64,000 nucleotides of DNA, from positions 1 through 64,000 of the forward strand of contig JAPDOI010001868.1 in the NCBI GenBank assembly GCA_029168955.1. Direction: 5' to 3'. The notes under the pieces are model-generated. The model was not told where the DNA came from. It ran no database searches and saw nothing but the letters and a program-made list of their open reading frames with translations. The position numbers were made by a program, and so were the translations under genes. Positions within the stretch are counted from its first letter, which is position 1. Each line of letters starts with the position of its first letter. Of the stretch, positions 55,857 through 64,000 are shown piece by piece. This stretch comes from Aplectana chamaeleonis. Taxonomy: Eukaryota; Nematoda; Chromadorea; Rhabditida; Cosmocercidae.

Positions 55857-56573
55857 AAAGTGAAATTATCTAACTGTTTTGCTTCGCTACGGATTAGTAT
55901 GATTCCGAAATGTGACATTTGTGAGAGATTCGTTAAAAGAGGTGAAATGTCTTATGCTACTGATTTGGCATGGGAATAAACTCGAAAGAAGCGCTAAAAA
56001 CTCAGTGAAATGATTCATCGTTGATTTGGCTGTGCACTTGTTTACTAAACAACAAAAATTGAGTGTGACATTGGAAATCCAAACACGCGCTTCTCTTCTG
56101 AAATCAACCTAACGCTTGCAGTTAAGGTTAACAAGTCTCAGGTCCTTGCGAAATTATGTTGTGTCTCCCACCTCGATCATTGAGAAATATTGATTTTCAA
56201 GCATTACTAAATTATTTGACGCGTTGGCTTCCGATTGACTATCAATTAATGAAAGTGGAAATAACATCACGTAGTGTGTTTATGCGAATGTCGTCAACTA
56301 AGAGAACTGCTGTCACACGAATACATAAATGCTCAGGAAGAACTGCGTGATTTGGTTTTTCAATGTCACGCTCAATTTTTGTTGTTTAGTAAACAAGTGC
56401 ACAGCCAAATCAACGATGAATCATTTCACTGAGTTTTTAGACGCTTCTTTCGAGTTTATTCCCATGCCAAATCAGTAGCATAAGACATTTCACTTCTTTT
56501 AACGAGTTTCTCACAAATGTCACATTTCCAAATCATACTAATCCGTAGCAAAGCAAAACAGTTAGATAATTTA
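55857..56573. repeat. Inverted duplication with 217-bp arms
   Basis: The left arm 55857-56076 and right arm 56356-56573 are near-identical inverted copies (GATTTGGCTGTGCACTTGTT against AACAAGTGCACAGCCAAATC). The loop is about 280 bp and has no recognised gene. Confidence 0.85.
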
Positions 56574-56989
56574 CATATGAGCTGTGTAGGCACAACAGCA
56601 ATAAACCGTTAACGGGTATAATCTGGTTAGCACAAATCGGCAGAAGAAGGCATTAAATATTCAAAATATTGAAAATTCTGTCTTCAAGAGGTGCATAGCG
56701 TGGCCCACCAAAAACTAAATATCTACATATCAATTAGAAGCGATCTGTTAATAATCAATATTCATTATTTGCATATATGCACGCTCGCCACCGATTGAGC
56801 GAAAGCAGTTGTGCCGCAGCGAGTTTCATGCGTATTGATCTCTAACCAACCGTTTCTCATTGATATGAACATAAGCATTTTTTGAAGGAATGCACTATAG
56901 TTCGGATAGAGAGAATACGGTATATGTCGGCAGTGGGAGATGAAGATTGACACAAAGAGTCAGTCTTTTTCTCCCACTGTCGCTCATCA

Positions 56990-57300
56990 AGGAGAAGGGA
57001 AATGCGGGTGTTTTCTTTGTGTTAAACGTTGATGATACACGGCTTCTGATTCGTTGTATAGATGTTTCTTAGGGCATATTCGTGGCCACAAATATCCAAG
57101 CAAACGTCTAAACGGCTTTCTCTGCGGGTAATCCATCTTTCCATCTGTGGCTTGGGTGCTGACGGCGTCTCCTATTCGGAAATTGTGATAAGAGAAATAG
57201 CGGAAAGGTTGATGCGTAGTCCTTTCACATTGGAGGTAGACCACAAACACTTAATGGGGCAATTCGAAGCAGGCTCAGGCGACTTTCGCCCCCGAGCCGC
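56990..57300 (-). pseudogene. Reverse transcriptase C-terminal remnant
   Basis: The minus strand gives KCLWSTSNVKGLRINLSAIS and, in another frame, RRLLGYLWPRICPKKHLYN and YHQRLTQRKHPHFPSP. This is the same region as 5610-6209 (KCSWST...LSAI, RRCLGYIW) with the ETWA part lost. Frames are shifted. Confidence 0.65.
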
Positions 57301-57884
57301 ACCGAACAGGAATCGAAGCAGCCTGAAAACTCGTTTCGTTGTCCCAATTTTCAAGCCATTGACGTTGCTGTTCGAGGCAACTGGAAGAACCCGGACAGCA
57401 ACTGCAGAGGCCTGATAAAAAAAACTCTCTGAAAGTTCAAAAAAGCGAGCTGCAGTGGAATCGGAGCCGCTTCCGCGTTGAAAATGCTCCTTTCTTGATT
57501 AGCACTCGTTCAACTGTTGCTCGTTCAGTTCCGATTTGTACGGACATTATTACTACCATACTCTTAGTTGTCACGGCCATGCCTTTGGTCCAACTCCCCA
57601 ATAACTCTTTGAATCAACTGAAAGGTTCCTCCAAAAAAAATTAATAAGCCGGGTTGGGCACTACAGTCCTTCACGACAAATCAGCTCTGCAACGAACAAT
57701 TTTTGTGTTTCCCGTGCACTTTCTATTCCTTGGTGGACCATTCGTCTATCGCGTAGAGTTACAGTAATTGCAATGATAACACCAGAGCAGTTGTTATGGA
57801 AAACAACTGAGATAATAATCTGTTCAAAAGGCATGAATAATTACGCTCATCATCATTCATACATATCACGGTGGTGTCGTACAG
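57301..57884. other. No gene recognised; probable intron upstream of the next exon
   Basis: No convincing exon; the first supported exon of the plus-strand gene starts at 57885. Confidence 0.4.
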
Positions 57885-58067
57885 CCTTCCTCAAAGTGAG
57901 TGGGCTCCAGTGCTCTCATCTGCTCCAAAGTCTCCTGTGCCTCAGCACACCTTGAGGGCTCTGGAACTAAACATAAGGAAGACACAGGAGTTACAAGGTC
58001 ACGCGTGTTCGACCAACTGCTGGGCCACTGCGTCTGAGTCTCTATCGAAGCGATCTTCCACTCAAAA
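57885..58067 (+). CDS. Exon of a small plus-strand gene, function unknown
   Basis: The acceptor GTCGTACAG precedes 57885 and the strong donor CAAAA|GTAAGC follows 58067. The exon has one base, 60 codons and two bases, and no other frame is open throughout. It encodes LPQSEWAPVLSSAPKSPVPQ and on to SLSKRSSTQ, polar and Ser/Pro-rich, with two nearby cysteines (HACSTNCW). It joins in phase to 58126-58164. The acceptor has a weak pyrimidine tract, so the 5' boundary is less certain than the 3' one. I do not recognise the protein. Earlier exons were not found. Confidence 0.5.
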
Positions 58068-58125
58068 GTAAGCAAAAGGTCTAATAGCCTTAAAAAAATC
58101 GGTTATAAGTGACTGTCTTTTTCAG

Positions 58126-58164
58126 GAATGTTTTTCAAGAATGCTTTCAATTTTATACGTCGCC
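58126..58164 (+). CDS. 39-base exon of the small plus-strand gene
   Basis: The acceptor GTCTTTTTCAG is a perfect nematode consensus and the donor GCC|GTAAGA is strong. One base, 12 codons and two bases keep the frame on both sides (NVFQECFQFYTS). A longer alternative read from the ATG at 58128 in another frame (MFFKNAFNFIRRRKKSKDD) also looks protein-like but does not join in phase to the exon at 58283. Confidence 0.5.
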
Positions 58165-58282
58165 GTAAGAAATCGAAAGATGATAAGCTGGATTCCGACG
58201 AAGGGAAAGGCTGTGCAACAACAATGACGACTCCAGCAGATGCTAAGGTTTTTCGAGTAACATTTCGGTAATCGGGATGCAG

Positions 58283-58403
58283 AAATGTTGCTAATCCATT
58301 CGCTGGTTCTAATTCCATGCAATCCGCGGTGAAAGCGAGTAACATCTTCGTACCTCCCCCGCCGTCCCCACCCTTCGACGCCTACAAAAAGAGACGATGG
58401 TAG
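58283..58403 (+). CDS. Last exon of the small plus-strand gene
   Basis: The acceptor GGGATGCAG precedes 58283. One base plus 39 codons and a stop encode NVANPFAGSNSMQSAVKASN, IFVPPPPSPPFDAY and KKRRW. The proline run and basic C-terminus suggest a flexible tail, perhaps with a binding motif for SH3- or WW-type domains; that is speculation. With the two previous exons the model gives the last 113 residues of the protein. A variant polyadenylation signal GATAAA lies at 58497. Confidence 0.5.
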
Positions 58404-58567
58404 CTCCGGATCATTTAGAAGCACTGGAATATAGAGCCTTTTAGCGCATTTGATTCCGGACGGCGCAAGCGGTTGTTCATGGCAAAATGTAGCTGTGATA
58501 AAGAGAATCAGACTTGATATAATCCTGATAAACTTCTCTTCGCCTGGCTAGAAATGAGGCGGAATGG

Positions 58568-59840
58568 GGGTCGTATTCGCCGACAACCCGCCGAGAGAAG
58601 TCGAAGGGAAACGGGAAGGATGATACCGCGCACGGCAGAGGAGCAGATCAACTCATCTTAAACCATGTAAGATGGAAATTCAAACTGTGTTACTTATCGA
58701 TTGAAAACGCGAAATGCCGAACGGCACCGATTGCCAACACAGGCGTCAAATGCAGTGTTTGGTGGTGTGACTGCACAACACACTGCAGATATTACGCCTA
58801 AGTTATTGATTCCATCACAAATCATGATAGAACCACGAATTCATAGCGGAAACGCTATTTGTGAGGTAGATGTTCATCTGATACCCTACTAAAGGAAGAT
58901 GTGAGAGAATGATCAACATAAGAACTAAGAGAGAATTCTAAAATATGAAACGTGAAAAAAGGAAGTAGCAGAAACTAGTAATGAATGGCTTAGGCCTTGT
59001 AACAGTTTTCGTAGTTTTAGCTTGAAGAATAGGCCGTCACCCAGGGATCTCACTCCGTTGAAGCAAATAGAGTAGAACGGATTTTCACCCCCGAAATATC
59101 CGATATACGACAGATTTTGCCTCCACGAAGGGGTTTTCCTCCCCTGAGCCACCGTCCAAATACGTTTCAAACTGATTTGCACCCCCAAATACCCGATACA
59201 CGATAGATTTAGCCTCCAAGCAGGGGATTTCCTCCCCTAAGCGACGGTGCAGCCGCAGGCTGCACCGTCCAAATTGGGTTCAAACTGATTTCCACCCCCG
59301 AAATACCCGATACACGACAGATTTAGCCTCCACGCAGGGGATTTCTTCCCCTAAGTGACGATTTAGCCTCCACGCAGGGTATTTCCCCCCCTGAGCACCG
59401 TCCAAATAGGGTTAAAATGATTTCTAGAGAGTTTCCACCTCGAAATTCACGGATAACAGCCGACATCCTCAATACTAGTAAATTTTCATTCTCATTAATG
59501 AATTGCGATCAGTTAGTCCTGAATTGAGTTAGGGGGTCGTGATTTACAATATAGGCGTAGCTGGGAGCGGTGTGTGCAAGTGCATACCACAAACCACAAC
59601 GCATTATTTGACGGCTATGCTGGCAATCGGTGCTGTCCGGCACTTCTCCCCCAGATCACTGCGAAAAGATAAAGATTCCACGCGAAGCGGCCATTCTTCA
59701 GCTATGCGATTCGAAAAAATCCGGCGGTCGCGAGGGAAGTCAAGGAAGGCGATAGGTGGCCGTGGAGCGCGCATTTTGTACTAAAATTTCACCTCATCTA
59801 CTCTTCGACTTCCCAGCGGGTTGACCTATAATACCACCCC
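58568..59840. mobile_element. Family F MITE, inverted and interrupted copy
   Basis: GGGTCGTATTCGCCGACAAC at the left and a decayed GTTGACCTATAATACCACCC at the right. The two outer parts match 62705-63033 in reverse; about 58700-59680 is inserted material. Confidence 0.65.
59070..59440. repeat. Tandem repeat of about 95-113 bp
   Basis: Three full units and a partial one contain CCCGATACACGA, TTTAGCCTCCACGCAGGG and TTCCTCCCCTAAG. One unit carries a perfect hairpin (GGTGCAGCC/GGCTGCACC). Confidence 0.75.
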
Positions 59841-59874
59841 GGGTATATATAACGCTCATCCATTTCATCCTTGA

Positions 59875-60345
59875 AGGCACAGTCCAACCTCAAAATCGTT
59901 TTTCTGCTTTTCTGCCTATCTCTAGATCGGTCCCGCCCTGATTCGAATGTCTCTGGAATCTCTGGAATCGTACAAGGCCCCATAGAGACGGAGTTAAGCT
60001 CCTCAAAAATTGAGCTGCGGCAGCATGGTGGACGAGTTGTCCGAGGCTCGTAGCTCCGTCATTTGCAACCGATGTATGCGAGCCGACCTGAACGAAGAGA
60101 AAGTTTGAAAGTGAGGGGAAGAACGGATCTATTTATTGGGAAACATGGCTCATCTCGCCGCTATTGAGCTCGAAAGAAAATGGCGTGCCAAAGTAGTTTC
60201 ATGATGTGGGCGCCCCAGGGTAGCTTCTCTCTATACCTCGCTTATCCGGAGGAAACGAGAGTTCGCGCTTGGCAGTTGTTACAGAGGATGGGTCTTCATA
60301 ATTACGTGGAAATCTTGGATTTGGGCCTTGGGCCTGGAATGTAGG
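59875..60345. mobile_element. Family B MITE, copy 3
   Basis: After TTGA it starts AGGCACAGTCCAACCTC and shares the interior of 24781-25257 (CATGGTGGACGAGTTGTCC). The right end is decayed. Confidence 0.6.
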
Positions 60346-60375
60346 TCTGGAGCTCCGGGGAGGATGGCTCTCGTA

Positions 60376-61300
60376 GGCCCCGGTCATAGTTGGATGAGCC
60401 GACGTCTCCTGCCCGGTGGATACACACAGAATGCATTGGAAATGGGATGCAAAAATCACTCGGTGTATCCCCCCCCCGCACCCCCAACACCCCCAACACC
60501 CACCCGGTCGATACGTATGTTTAAAATGACGGAGTGAGGTTGAGAAAATCACTCGGTGTACCCGACGCGGTCGATATCCATGCTATACGTGGATGACGGC
60601 GGATGAGAAAATCACCGGGTGGGCGAACCGATGATAAAACATTGCGTATCACTAGAAAGCTAGCCTTAGGCCCCGGTCAGAGTTGGTGCTATTTGCATCT
60701 GTATACCCCCGCACCTCCCAACACCCCCCCCCGCACCCCCCAACACCCCCCAACACCCACCCGGTAGATACGACTGTTTAAAATGATGGAGTGAGGTTGA
60801 GAAAATCACTCGATGTATCCAACTAGATATGACGATGATTACGTGGCCAACAGGATTGCACCTGTTCAGAGAAATAGTGAAGGAGAGTATGGTGAAGTAA
60901 CGGAGGTAGCAGTAAGGTTAGCTTTCCAGTGATACGCAATGTTTTATCATCGACCCGCCCACCCGGTGATTTTCTCATCCACGTATTGCATGGATATCGA
61001 CCGCGTCGGATACACCGAGTGATTTTCTCAACCTCACTCCATCATCTCAACCATACGTATCGACCGGGTGGGTGTTGGGGGTGTTGGGGGTGCGGGTGTT
61101 GGGGGTGCGGGGGGATACACCGAGTGATTTTCTCAGCTTCACCTCACCATATTGTTCATACGTATCGACCGGGTGGGTGTTGGGGGTGTTGGGGGTGCGG
61201 GGGGGGGATACACCGAGTGATTTTTGCATCCCATTTCCAATGCATTCTGTGTGTATCGACCGGGCTGGAGACGTCGGCTCATCCAACTATGACCGGGGCC
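60376..61300. mobile_element. Element with GGCCCCGGTCATAGTTGG ends (Harbinger-like), O1
   Basis: GGCCCCGGTCATAGTTGGAT at the left and ATCCAACTATGACCGGGGCC at the right. Internally it is a mosaic of inverted and direct modules such as GAGAAAATCACTCGGTGTA and ACCCACCCGGTCGATACG. TTA separates it from the next element. Confidence 0.65.
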
Positions 61301-61303
61301 TTA

Positions 61304-62451
61304 GGCCCCGGTCAGAGTTGGGGCTATTTGCATCTGTAACCCACCGACTCCCCCCCACACCCCCCCCCCACCCCGCAACACCCCCCAACACCCACCCGGT
61401 CGATACGTATGTTTAAAGGCAGGGTTCTCAATAAAATCGGTTGTTGTGCTATCACCTTAGAATGGTAGTTCTGGACATTACAATAGTGAAAATAAGTAAA
61501 AAATTGGAGAAAAAACTCAGGAGAAAGTTATGGCTTGGTGTCCTCCCGCCCCCAATTATCGAGATTTGGGTAAAAGCTTGTTTTGTCAACTTTTATTTTG
61601 CTTCTAAAGTAATTTGTGAACATTTCTGAAGTATACCGATTACTTTAACAGCGAAAGAAATGTAGGATAAGCAAGCATTAATGAAAAACGCGTTAATTAG
61701 GGGGCCGGCCGACACCGGTAATTAGCCGTTATACTTTGTTTTTGAGCGTTTTCCCCGCGAATTTCCGGGTTTTTTCACTTACTTCAACTTCTGTGATGGC
61801 CAAATCTACATTCTTATGAAGAGAGCTCAAAAGTCGCTTTTATCGCGAACCCTGCCTTTAAAATGATGGAGTGAGATTGAGAAAATCACTCGGTGCATCC
61901 AACTAGACATGACGATGATTACGTGGCCAACAGGATTGCACCTGTTCAGAGAAATAGTGAAGGAGAGTATGGTGAAGTAACGGAGGTAGCAGTAAGGTTA
62001 GCTTTCTAGTGATACGCAATGTTTTATCATAGGCCCGCCCACCCGGTGATTTTCTCATCCGCCGTCATCCACGTATTGCATGGATATCGACCGCGTCGGA
62101 TACACCGAGTGATTTTCTCAACCTCACTCCATCATTTCCAATGCATTCTGTGTGTATCGACCGTGCTGGAGACGTCGGCTCATCCAAATATGACCGGGGC
62201 CTTACTGCTACCTCTGTTTCTTCACTATGCTCTCCTTCACTATTTCTCTGAACAGGTGCAATCCTGTTGGCCACGTAATCATCGTCATATCTAGTTGGAT
62301 ACACCGGAGTGATTTTCTCAACATCACTTCATAATTTTAAACATACGTATCGCCGGGGTGGGTGTTGGGGGTGTGGGGGGTGCGGGGGGGGGGAGTGAAG
62401 GGGGGAGTCGGTGGGTTACAGATGCAAATAGCACCAACTCTGACCGGGGCC
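61304..62451. mobile_element. Element with GGCCCCGGTCAGAGTTGG ends (Harbinger-like), O2
   Basis: GGCCCCGGTCAGAGTTGG and CCAACTCTGACCGGGGCC with about 50 bp of inverted repeat (GCAAATAGCACCAACTC on the right). It contains MITE E2. No transposase was seen. Confidence 0.65.
61417..61857. mobile_element. TTAA-flanked MITE, family E copy 2
   Basis: Ends AGGCAGGGTTCTCAAT and its partner, TTAA both sides. The host module at 60505-60530 (ATGTTTAAAATGACGGAG) is the unoccupied form of the same site. Confidence 0.85.
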
Positions 62452-62454
62452 GTG

Positions 62455-62660
62455 AACAAAATTGTTGATAACCAATTGATGAAGAGTAGGGGTATAAAAG
62501 GAGTGGAGAGCGGTGTGTCTTTATTCACACACCGTTCTTCTCCAGCGATCAGCAGTCGAGGATCTGCCTGGACTAAAATGTAGGAAAACAGCACCACCGG
62601 TTGATAAGATATACCAAAATTGTAGCAAAAACATTGAATTTTTAAGAGCCGTGACTAGAA
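62455..62660 (+). mobile_element. Family G element, partial
   Basis: ACAAAATTGTTGATAACCAA, GGTATAAAAGGAGTGGAGAG and ATTCACACACCGTTCTTCTC in the usual order. The ends are lost. Confidence 0.5.
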
Positions 62661-62704
62661 TGAGCCATTCTTCACGGAGCTCCATACCTACATTCTTGAG
62701 CCTG

Positions 62705-63033
62705 GGGTCGTATTCGCCAATAACCCGCCGGGTACCCGCCGGGTAGTCGAAGGGTAAATGAGGTGAAATTTCAGTACAAAACACGCGCTCCACGGCCACC
62801 TCTCGCCTCCTTGGCTTCCCTCGCGACCGCCGGAATTTTTCGAATAGCATAGCTGAAGAAATGGCCGCTTCGCGATGGAATCTTATCTTTCGCAGTGATA
62901 TCGATACGTAACACAGTTTGCATTTCCATCTTACATGGTGTAAGATGGGTTGATCTGCTCCTCTGCCGCGCGCGGTATCATTCCTTCCGCTTCCCTTCGA
63001 CTACCCTCGGCGGGTTGTTGGCGAATACGACCC
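62705..63033. mobile_element. Family F MITE, copy 3
   Basis: GGGTCGTATTCGCCAATAAC and GTTGTTGGCGAATACGACCC; CTG on both sides. A 10-bp internal duplication (CCGGGTACCCGCCGGGTA) is the main difference from 17425-17744. Confidence 0.85.
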
Positions 63034-63084
63034 CTGGACTGGAACAATGTTATACAGCCCACCCCCTCCCCCATTCGGCTCTCG

Positions 63085-63230
63085 CAAACGAAAATTGATG
63101 ATACGCAATTGATAAAGGTATAAAAGAAGTGGAAAGCGGTGTGTCTTCATTCACGCGCCATTCCTCCCCTGGGGTCAGCAGTTTAAGATCTGCTCTGACT
63201 AAAAAGTAAGAAAACAGCACCACCGGTGGT
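63085..63230 (+). mobile_element. Family G element, partial
   Basis: AAATTGATGATACGCAATTG, GGTATAAAAGAAGTGG and TTCATTCACGCGCC with the initiator-like A 31 bases after the first T of the TATA box. Confidence 0.5.
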
Positions 63231-63336
63231 CAAGGAGTCAAGGGATCAAAATTGGAGTCAAAATCTTCGAAAATTTTAGTGAGTCGATTGGGGGGGGGTG
63301 GGCTGGATAAGAGTACTCCTTGGACTGCGCCCTTGA

Positions 63337-63520
63337 AGGCAGTGTTCATGATGGAATGAATGGACGTGCTGGCTGTTCATTGCTTTTGATTATAAAAGAC
63401 GATAAGAAATTGTTAAGCTTTTCCATTGGCTAGAACAAGCTACAGTATCCTCTATCATGATCAGATCTTGGAGGTAGGGAACAGCTAACACGCCTATTCA
63501 TTTTATCGTGAACACTGCCT
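63337..63520. mobile_element. TTAA-type MITE, family A copy 2, with TTGA duplication
   Basis: 184 bp, ends AGGCAGTGTTCATGATGG and its partner; TTGA at both 63333-63336 and 63521-63524. Confidence 0.85.
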
Positions 63521-63606
63521 TTGAGCTTGAACTTTGGAAGCGTTTATGCCGCTGATGATGCCCAGCGGGATTCGAAACGACGGTGTGTTATCCTGGCAGT
63601 ATTTAA

Positions 63607-63830
63607 AGGCAGTGGTCGCGATGAAAAACGCTATCTAAACATTTATAAAAAATTGGCTTAGATAGAAAACAGTTGAAAAACTATGAAGGTAGCGCTTTGA
63701 AAAACGGGCTAGAATTAGAGTTTCTAGGGCCCAAAGATGCCGATTCGTGCACACGTGCACAGCGCCGCAAAAAAAAGATCGCCGCCTTATGCCGAGCAGT
63801 CAAAAACCATGGACATTCCTTACCATACCG
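63607..63830. mobile_element. Family H MITE, incomplete copy
   Basis: After TTAA it starts AGGCAGTGGTCGCGATGAAA and follows the minus strand of 52727-53262 (CGTGCACACGTGCACAGCGC). The second end was not found before it meets other sequence. Confidence 0.6.
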
Positions 63831-63864
63831 TCCCAGTAGCTGACGGCCTGCCGAGGCTGACCTC

Positions 63865-64000
63865 AGAGCCAGTACGCCGCTGTGGGTGCCATGGGGAGAT
63901 GTGCATCACGAACCACTGCCTTCCACGCAGAGCGATCCAGTGCCATTAGTCTAGCATCAGCCACAGACAGTCTGCATGTCGTCAAACCATCTCCAACTTG
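63865..64000 (-). pseudogene. Reverse transcriptase tail remnant at the window edge
   Basis: The minus strand gives RWFDDMQTV in one frame and VADARLMALDRSAWKAVVRD in the next, the GRPxxRWxDD and DRxxWRxLV region at the very C-terminus of non-LTR reverse transcriptases. Frame-shifted, and cut by the window end. Confidence 0.5.

Noticed and set aside
1..64000. Telomeric TTAGGC arrays
   Set aside because: Only single chance matches of the hexamer were seen, no tandem run.

Overview
This window looks like repeat-rich nuclear DNA from an animal, most likely a nematode. The evidence is splice acceptors of the TTTTCAG type, short introns (58 and 118 nt), reverse-transcriptase remnants of the kind abundant in parasitic nematodes, and palindromic repeats flanked by TTAA (compare the TTTAAA-flanked palindromic repeats of Caenorhabditis). 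No species call is possible from sequence alone. There is no bacterial-style operon, and most long open frames are artefacts of repeats whose period is a multiple of three.

Genes. The best supported gene lies on the minus strand. Four exons (32784-32727, 27364-26944, 14582-14264, 9925-9653) have compatible splice phases and encode the C-terminal 356 residues of a Ser/Thr-rich, mucin-like, single-pass membrane protein. Its introns hold most of the repeats in the first half of the window, including a 4.7-kb minisatellite and a 7-kb palindrome. A second gene is represented by three small plus-strand exons (57885-58403). A GC-rich minus-strand exon (5205-4872) and a plus-strand candidate first exon (3324-3488) probably belong to other genes.

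Mobile DNA fills the rest. (i) Two broken mariner copies sit in opposite arms of the 7-kb palindrome (16089-19445 and 20068-23088), together with broken reverse transcriptases of two kinds. (ii) A CR1-like non-LTR element (about 45700-38567, minus strand) has recognisable endonuclease, reverse transcriptase and C-terminal regions; it is split by a 3.9-kb element with terminal inverted repeats. (iii) Pieces of a CR1-type ORF1 lie at 49.4-53.5 kb and are themselves hit by further elements. (iv) At least eight families of small non-autonomous elements share an AGGCA terminus and a TTAA (or TTGA) target. (v) A hAT-like family has four copies, three of them with clear 8-bp target duplications. (vi) An element with GGGTCG termini has 3-bp CWG duplications, and a Harbinger-like pair has GGCCCCGG termini. 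(vii) Several families carry a TATA box and initiator-like site, and one of them may make a structured RNA. (viii) There is one tRNA-derived SINE-like repeat.

Tandem arrays. Two 42-bp minisatellites (27.9-32.6 kb and 54.3-55.3 kb) are homologous to each other in opposite orientation, and each unit is two 21-bp halves. A separate 21-bp GC-rich array lies at 10.26-10.70 kb. Several nested insertions have an empty copy elsewhere in the window, which gives the order of events directly.
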